Source: Bog-473 sp963737745 (GTDB lineage Bacteria > Actinomycetota > Acidimicrobiia > Acidimicrobiales > RAAP-2). From it: 64,000 nucleotides of DNA. The DNA is taken from contig CAVTTR010000003.1 in NCBI GenBank assembly GCA_963737745.1, positions 124,001 to 188,000 on the forward strand, in the 5' to 3' direction. Positions 59,875 through 64,000 of the stretch are shown here, one piece after another. The notes below the pieces were generated by a model that saw only the letters and a program-made list of their open reading frames with translations, was not told the origin of the DNA and did not search any database. A program made the translations under genes and the position numbers. The first letter of the stretch is position 1. The number at the start of each line of letters is the position of its first letter.

Positions 59875-60228
59875 TTGAGCGATTACGACGTACGCATGGT
59901 CGTCTTGTCAACAGACGACCTCGAGGAATCGATCCGGTTTTACAGCGAGACTCTCGGGATGTCGCTGAAGTTTCGTGACGGAGCCCACTACGCGGCCCTC
60001 GACGGGGGGTCGGTCACCCTGGCGCTTGCCACCGCAGTGGACCACCCGATGCCCGGCCGAGTCGTCGTGGGCATCAAGACCCCCGACGTCGACGCGGCGG
60101 CGCAGGCGATTGAGGACAACGGCGGCGCCATCATCAAAGGGCCGTACGACGACGCACACGAGCGACGCGCCGTCGTCTACGACAATAAGGGTAACGGGCT
60201 GGTCTTTTACAGCCCGTTGGCTCGGTAA
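59875..60228 (+). CDS. glyoxalase/VOC-fold protein
   Basis: A 117-residue vicinal-oxygen-chelate fold protein with two beta-alpha-beta-beta-beta modules. The segment Asp-Asp-Leu-Glu-Glu-Ser-Ile-Arg-Phe-Tyr-Ser-Glu-Thr-Leu-Gly-Met is typical of the first module, and Asp-Asn-Lys-Gly-Asn-Gly-Leu-Val-Phe-Tyr of the last. The reaction cannot be told (isomerase, dioxygenase, or resistance protein). The TTG at 59875 is preferred because GAAGGAGG ends four bases before it; an ATG at 59851 has no such site. Confidence 0.75.
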   Translation: MSDYDVRMVVLSTDDLEESIRFYSETLGMSLKFRDGAHYAALDGGSVTLALATAVDHPMPGRVVVGIKTPDVDAAAQAIEDNGGAIIKGPYDDAHERRAVVYDNKGNGLVFYSPLAR

Positions 60229-60384
60229 GAGACGCCTCGGGCACCGACTCACCCCTCAGCCTTGCCGGCTTCGTACCCGCCTCGAAGAGACATACTGGAC
60301 AGATGGGCGCCAGGGCGCGAGGCTCTGCCCGTCTCGGGCTGTCAAGTAGGGACGTAACCCCCGAAATCTCATGTCATCGTTGTC

Positions 60385-62544
60385 ATGGCCCGAAGTGGGG
60401 GGAACGTGCTGCTGCAATTCATGATTGCAGGGTTGGTATTAGGCGGTATCTACGCCATCTCGTCCGCTGGGCTGGTCATCACGTACCAATCGTGCGGCAT
60501 CCTCAACTTCAGCTTTGGGGCCATGGCGTACACGGTCGCCCGCTTCTACTACTTCTTGAACAGCCAACATTTTTGGCCCATTGTGCCAGCCGCGCTGCTC
60601 TCGATCCTCGGGTTGGGACCGGCTCTGGGACTGTTCCTCTATCTGGCGGTGTTCCGCCAGCTGACCACAACGTCGACGGTCGTCAAGGTTCTGGCGACGA
60701 TCGGGATTTCGGTGGCTCTGCCCTCCCTCGACACGGTGATCTTTGGGACTCAGGAGATCCTCGAGGCTCCGGGACTGGCCCCTCAGCCGGTCCACGTCTA
60801 CCGATTTCTCGGCGTCCCGGTCACCTTGGATCAAATCATCGTCTATTCGGTCGTGGTCGTATTGATGTTGGTCGGCTTCTTCGTCCTTCGATACACCGAT
60901 GTCGGCCTACAGATCCGCGCTCTCGTGGATTCTCCGGCCATGACGTCTTTGGTGGGAACCAACCCGGGTCGGATTTCATCGGCCGTCTGGGCCATCAGTA
61001 GCACCCTGGCCGGGTTGACCGGCGTGCTCGTCGCTCCCATATCGGGTCTTGACGCAGGCCAAATGACGTTCTTGATGGTGGGCGCGTTCGCCGCGGTGAT
61101 CGCCGGCAGATTGGTGAGCCTGCCTGTTGCGGTGGCCGTCGGATTGGGGATGGGCGTCGTGAGTGCTCTGTTCCAGTACTTCCTCCCGCCTGGCAGCACC
61201 TACACCGCCGACCTTCTCTATGCCATTCCGTTCCTCACGATGATCGGCTTCCTGACCTTCTTCATCGTTCTCCGGGGATCCATCGCCGAGAGCCCGGGGC
61301 TCGGCGGGGCGATAGACCGGGCGGTCAAGCCCCACAAAACCGAGGTCGTCTACGACGCCAGGGGATCGAGTGCAGCCAAACCTGGGTGGCGTACGCCACT
61401 CTTCGCATTCGCCTGCCTCTTGGGATTTCCGCTCCTGTTACATGGGCTGTGGATCGGCCTGGTCGCTCAGGGCGTCGCCTTCAGCATTGTCTTCTTGTCC
61501 TTCAGCCTGGTGACGGGAGACGGTGGGATGATCTGGCTCTGTCAGGCCACATTTGCCGCCGCGGGGGGAATGGCCGCCGCCCTGCTCAGCGTCAATGAAG
61601 GCGTGCCGATCTTGCTGGCGGCGCTCATAGGCGGCTTCATCGCTCTCCCCTTTGGCCTATTCATCGGATGGATCACCATCCGCATGGGCGATATCTACGT
61701 GGCCATCGTGACACTCAGCTTCGCTCTGTTCATCGAAAACGTCGTTTTCATACAGCAGATCTTCAGCAACGATGGGCTCGGGATCACCGTGCACCCACCT
61801 CAATTCGCCGGAGGGCCGCGGGCCCTGGTCTATTTGACGATCGGCGTCTTCGCGCTGGCGGCGCTCATTATCGTCAACCTTCGTCGTTCGACTATCGGGC
61901 TGGCGCTCACTGCGGTCCGCGCCAGCGCTCAGGCCTCGAAGTCCATCGGAATCAGCGTGCTGCAGATGAAGGTGCTCCTGGCCGGCCTGGCCGCTTTCGT
62001 CGCCGGCATCGGAGGTGGCGTCATGGCCATCACGCTCGGCGCTGGTAGTACGACCAACTATGAGACCCTGGCGGCCGAGGTCTGGCTGGTCGTCCTGGTG
62101 ACCCACGGCATCCGTTCAAACATCTCTGCTCTCTGTGCCGGACTGACCCTGGCGCTGGCCACCGGTCTATGCGTCGTGTATCTGCCGAAGGTCTATGTCA
62201 ACGCCATCGCCATCGTCTTCGGCCTAGGAGCGGTCTTTCTGATCAAGTTCCCCGACGGCGTGGTCACGATGCTGGCTCGGAGATTCCGCTCGCTTCTCAC
62301 GCGGTTCTCCCTGGCCCAACCAAAGGCGTATGCGGTGCTCCGGGTCGCCGCGTCTGTCTTCTTTCTGCTGTTTGTGGTGCTGACCGCAGCCGTATCGAGT
62401 TTCTGGTGGCTCTGGTTGGTAGTCGCCCTGACCCTCCTGAGTGTGGCGACGGGCTACATGTTTGCAAAGACAAGAAGCGCCCAATCACCGACGATCCCCG
62501 TCGTTCGCAACCGCGTGATCGTGCCGCAGAGCGCTTCACGATAG
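60385..62544 (+). CDS. fused LivH-LivM branched-chain amino acid ABC permease
   Basis: A 719-residue protein joining both permeases of a branched-chain amino acid-type (HAAT) ABC importer. Residues 1-300 match LivH (Gly-Gly-Ile-Tyr-Ala-Ile-Ser-Ser-Ala-Gly-Leu-Val-Ile-Thr-Tyr and Ile-Ala-Gly-Arg-Leu-Val-Ser-Leu-Pro), residues 345-625 match LivM (Phe-Ala-Ala-Ala-Gly-Gly-Met-Ala-Ala and Ala-Val-Arg-Ala-Ser-Ala-Gln-Ala-Ser-Lys-Ser-Ile-Gly-Ile). The tail adds two more membrane segments. No LivF/LivG ATPase or binding protein is near, so partners must be elsewhere. The substrate may be an amide, urea or amino acid. Confidence 0.88.
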   Translation: MARSGGNVLLQFMIAGLVLGGIYAISSAGLVITYQSCGILNFSFGAMAYTVARFYYFLNSQHFWPIVPAALLSILGLGPALGLFLYLAVFRQLTTTSTVVKVLATIGISVALPSLDTVIFGTQEILEAPGLAPQPVHVYRFLGVPVTLDQIIVYSVVVVLMLVGFFVLRYTDVGLQIRALVDSPAMTSLVGTNPGRISSAVWAISSTLAGLTGVLVAPISGLDAGQMTFLMVGAFAAVIAGRLVSLPVAVAVGLGMGVVSALFQYFLPPGSTYTADLLYAIPFLTMIGFLTFFIVLRGSIAESPGLGGAIDRAVKPHKTEVVYDARGSSAAKPGWRTPLFAFACLLGFPLLLHGLWIGLVAQGVAFSIVFLSFSLVTGDGGMIWLCQATFAAAGGMAAALLSVNEGVPILLAALIGGFIALPFGLFIGWITIRMGDIYVAIVTLSFALFIENVVFIQQIFSNDGLGITVHPPQFAGGPRALVYLTIGVFALAALIIVNLRRSTIGLALTAVRASAQASKSIGISVLQMKVLLAGLAAFVAGIGGGVMAITLGAGSTTNYETLAAEVWLVVLVTHGIRSNISALCAGLTLALATGLCVVYLPKVYVNAIAIVFGLGAVFLIKFPDGVVTMLARRFRSLLTRFSLAQPKAYAVLRVAASVFFLLFVVLTAAVSSFWWLWLVVALTLLSVATGYMFAKTRSAQSPTIPVVRNRVIVPQSASR

Positions 62545-62749
62545 GAGAAGTACCACCACAACGGTTTCGACCACGAAAGGAGGTCTCTCAGGGACTTTGG
62601 TGCGGCACCGCAGTAGGATCAAAATGCCGCAGGAGTCGATTGCTTGGACGCATGGAAAGCGGTCCGCAGTGCGAGCAGGGCAGGCATAGGGGGACGGCGA
62701 TGGGTCGAAGCGGTGTTCCCCGCAGGGGCGAACAGCGGGAGGTCGGAGA

Positions 62750-63581
62750 ATGAGCTCAGGGCCACCGGCCAATCTGTCTGGCGTTCACGGGACCGCCTTT
62801 TCAGCCGCCGCCTTACGGGCATGGCACACGCTGGAAGGCGAAGAGCCGAAGATCTTCCGGGACGAGTTCGCCCTTCCCCTTACGGGCATGCCAAAAGCCG
62901 AGGTGATTGCGCTTGGTCGAGGTGTGGCAGCGGCGAGCGCATCGACGTGCATTTTGCGCAGCCGTTTCACGGAGGACCACCTCGCCGCCGCTCGTGAACG
63001 GCTGAACCAGTATGTCGTCCTCGGAGCGGGACTCGACTCATACGCGCTACGCCTGGGCGATGGGCTCGGCACCCTGACCGTCTTCGAAGTTGACGATCCC
63101 CCGTTCCAAGAATGGAAACAGCAACGCCTGCAGGAGTTGGGCCTGACGCCACCCGCTCAACTGCGCTTCGTACCGTGCGATTTTGAGACCACGTCGATTG
63201 CCGAAGCGCTCGCAGGAAGCGGGTTCGCGTCACAAGAACCTTGTTTCATTTCGTGGCTCGGCGTGACGCAGTACCTCACCCGCGAGGCCGTCACCGAGAC
63301 CCTGCGTTGGGCCGGTGAGCGTCCGGCGGGTTCAGAGCTTGTGTTGACCTACCTCGAATCCAATGCGCAGGCGGCGAATCTGAGGACGAGGATGGCCCAG
63401 AGCGGCATTGCCGTACTCTCGGACTTTGCGACGGACGAGATGGCGGCAATGGTGATAGGCGGCGGGGTTTTCGAAGATTGAGAGCCTCTCGCCCGAAGAA
63501 GCCGAGGAGCGGTACTTCCACGGCCGGACGGACGGCCTGAAGGCTCCCGAGATCCAGCGCCTCCTGAGCGCCACGGTCTGA
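62750..63581 (+). CDS. class I SAM-dependent methyltransferase (TIGR00027/PPM type), frame break near 63475
   Basis: About 277 residues. The SAM-binding turn is Val-Val-Leu-Gly-Ala-Gly-Leu-Asp-Ser-Tyr-Ala-Leu-Arg near residue 89, followed by Val-Phe-Glu-Val-Asp-Asp-Pro, both typical for the leucine carboxyl methyltransferase-like group abundant in actinobacteria. Near 63475 one extra base in the GGGGTTTT run stops the frame; the next frame finishes with Glu-Ser-Leu-Ser-Pro-Glu-Glu-Ala-Glu-Glu-Arg-Tyr-Phe. The acceptor is unknown. Confidence 0.8.
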
Positions 63582-63600
63582 GACGAAGGACGGCCCCGAG

Positions 63601-64000
63601 ATGAACCAGAGAGCCGAGGTCGTCGTCGATGGCCTTCGCTTCCCGGAGGGTCCGTCCTGGTGTTCTGACGGGACGGTCGTCTGCACGTCGGTCGCTGAAG
63701 GAGCGCTCTATCGCGTGTGGCCGAGCGAGGGTCGCAAGGAGCGAATCGCCGACGTCGGGGGCGGGGCGAACGCTGCCGCACCCGCAGACGACGGCGGGTT
63801 CATCGTCACCCAAAACGGTGGGATCGATTTTGGCGCCATCGGGCTTTACCCGGAGCCACCGCCGTATCGACCCATCGACGCCCGGCGTGCAGCGAGTCGC
63901 CGGTGACGGTTCGGTGAGCTACCTCCTCGATGAGGGGTTCCTCGCTCCCAATGACCTGGTCGTTGCCGCTGATGGCACGCTGTACTTCACCGACCCCCCG
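63601..64000 (+). CDS. SMP-30/gluconolactonase-family protein, cut by window end (frame break near 63870)
   Basis: Beginning of a six-bladed beta-propeller lactonase. Gly-Leu-Arg-Phe-Pro-Glu-Gly-Pro-Ser-Trp near residue 12 carries the metal-binding Glu of the family. One extra C in a CCC run near 63870 shifts the frame; the following frame continues with Pro-Asn-Asp-Leu-Val-Val-Ala-Ala-Asp-Gly-Thr-Leu-Tyr-Phe-Thr-Asp, whose Asn-Asp is a second metal site. ATG 63601 is preceded by a weak GGACGG. The end lies outside the window. Confidence 0.8.

Overview
The window is GC-rich and gene-dense and looks actinobacterial, most likely a member of the Acidimicrobiia or a close relative. This is inferred from gene content and order: secA-prfB-ftsE-ftsX on one strand, a type II glutamine synthetase, a full hopanoid operon, a DtxR-type regulator and a cell-wall protein with Gly-Tyr-Trp-Leu-Val repeats. 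No rRNA or tRNA gene was seen to settle it. The sequence behaves like a draft assembly: many genes, above all between 20 and 46 kb, are cut by single-base frame shifts while the conserved protein simply continues in the next frame. Where I worked out the junction, one extra base in a short homopolymer often explains it. I therefore give each such gene as one locus with its full span and say where the frame breaks.

Region by region. 0-20 kb, mostly intact housekeeping: a CtaG-like oxidase assembly protein, an acyl-CoA carboxyltransferase, MoaC, an FmdB zinc ribbon, the TldD/TldE protease pair, a hot-dog thioesterase, an MFS carrier coupled to a first dxs, a nucleotidyltransferase, MsrB, an SSB, FtsX/FtsE, RF2, SecA and glutamine synthetase II. 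20-24.5 kb: an MMPL transporter remnant, an L,D-transpeptidase-like protein with 42-residue repeats, a cold-shock protein, a DEAD-box helicase and a small Cys-rich protein.

24.6-34.9 kb is one minus-strand operon for hopanoids: hpnC, hpnD, hpnE, a polyprenyl diphosphate synthase, squalene-hopene cyclase, an HpnG-like nucleosidase, ispH, hpnH and a second dxs. Most junctions are overlapping stop/start codons, so the genes are probably translated as a coupled set. Together they cover isoprenoid supply (Dxs, IspH), farnesyl diphosphate formation, squalene synthesis and cyclisation, and attachment of the C5 side chain. 35-46 kb: a pore-loop channel-like membrane protein, an osmoprotectant (OpuC/ProU type) ABC importer split over two divergent units, a MacB-type ABC pair, a small membrane protein and a drug-efflux MFS carrier.

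46-64 kb: a PAS-GGDEF cyclase, an iron-linked patch (a DtxR-like box in a promoter, a deleted bacterioferritin reduced to 35 codons, and a DtxR-family regulator overlapping it), hydrolases, glutamate dehydrogenase, an EAL phosphodiesterase, adenylate kinase, a TetR/MFS divergent pair with a clear palindromic operator, an exported protein, an amidohydrolase, a glyoxalase-fold protein, a fused LivH-LivM permease, an O-methyltransferase-like enzyme and the start of an SMP-30 family gene cut by the window end. The points I find most worth a second look are the iron patch, the MoaC lacking its active-site His, the altered second Dxs, and the operator palindromes.
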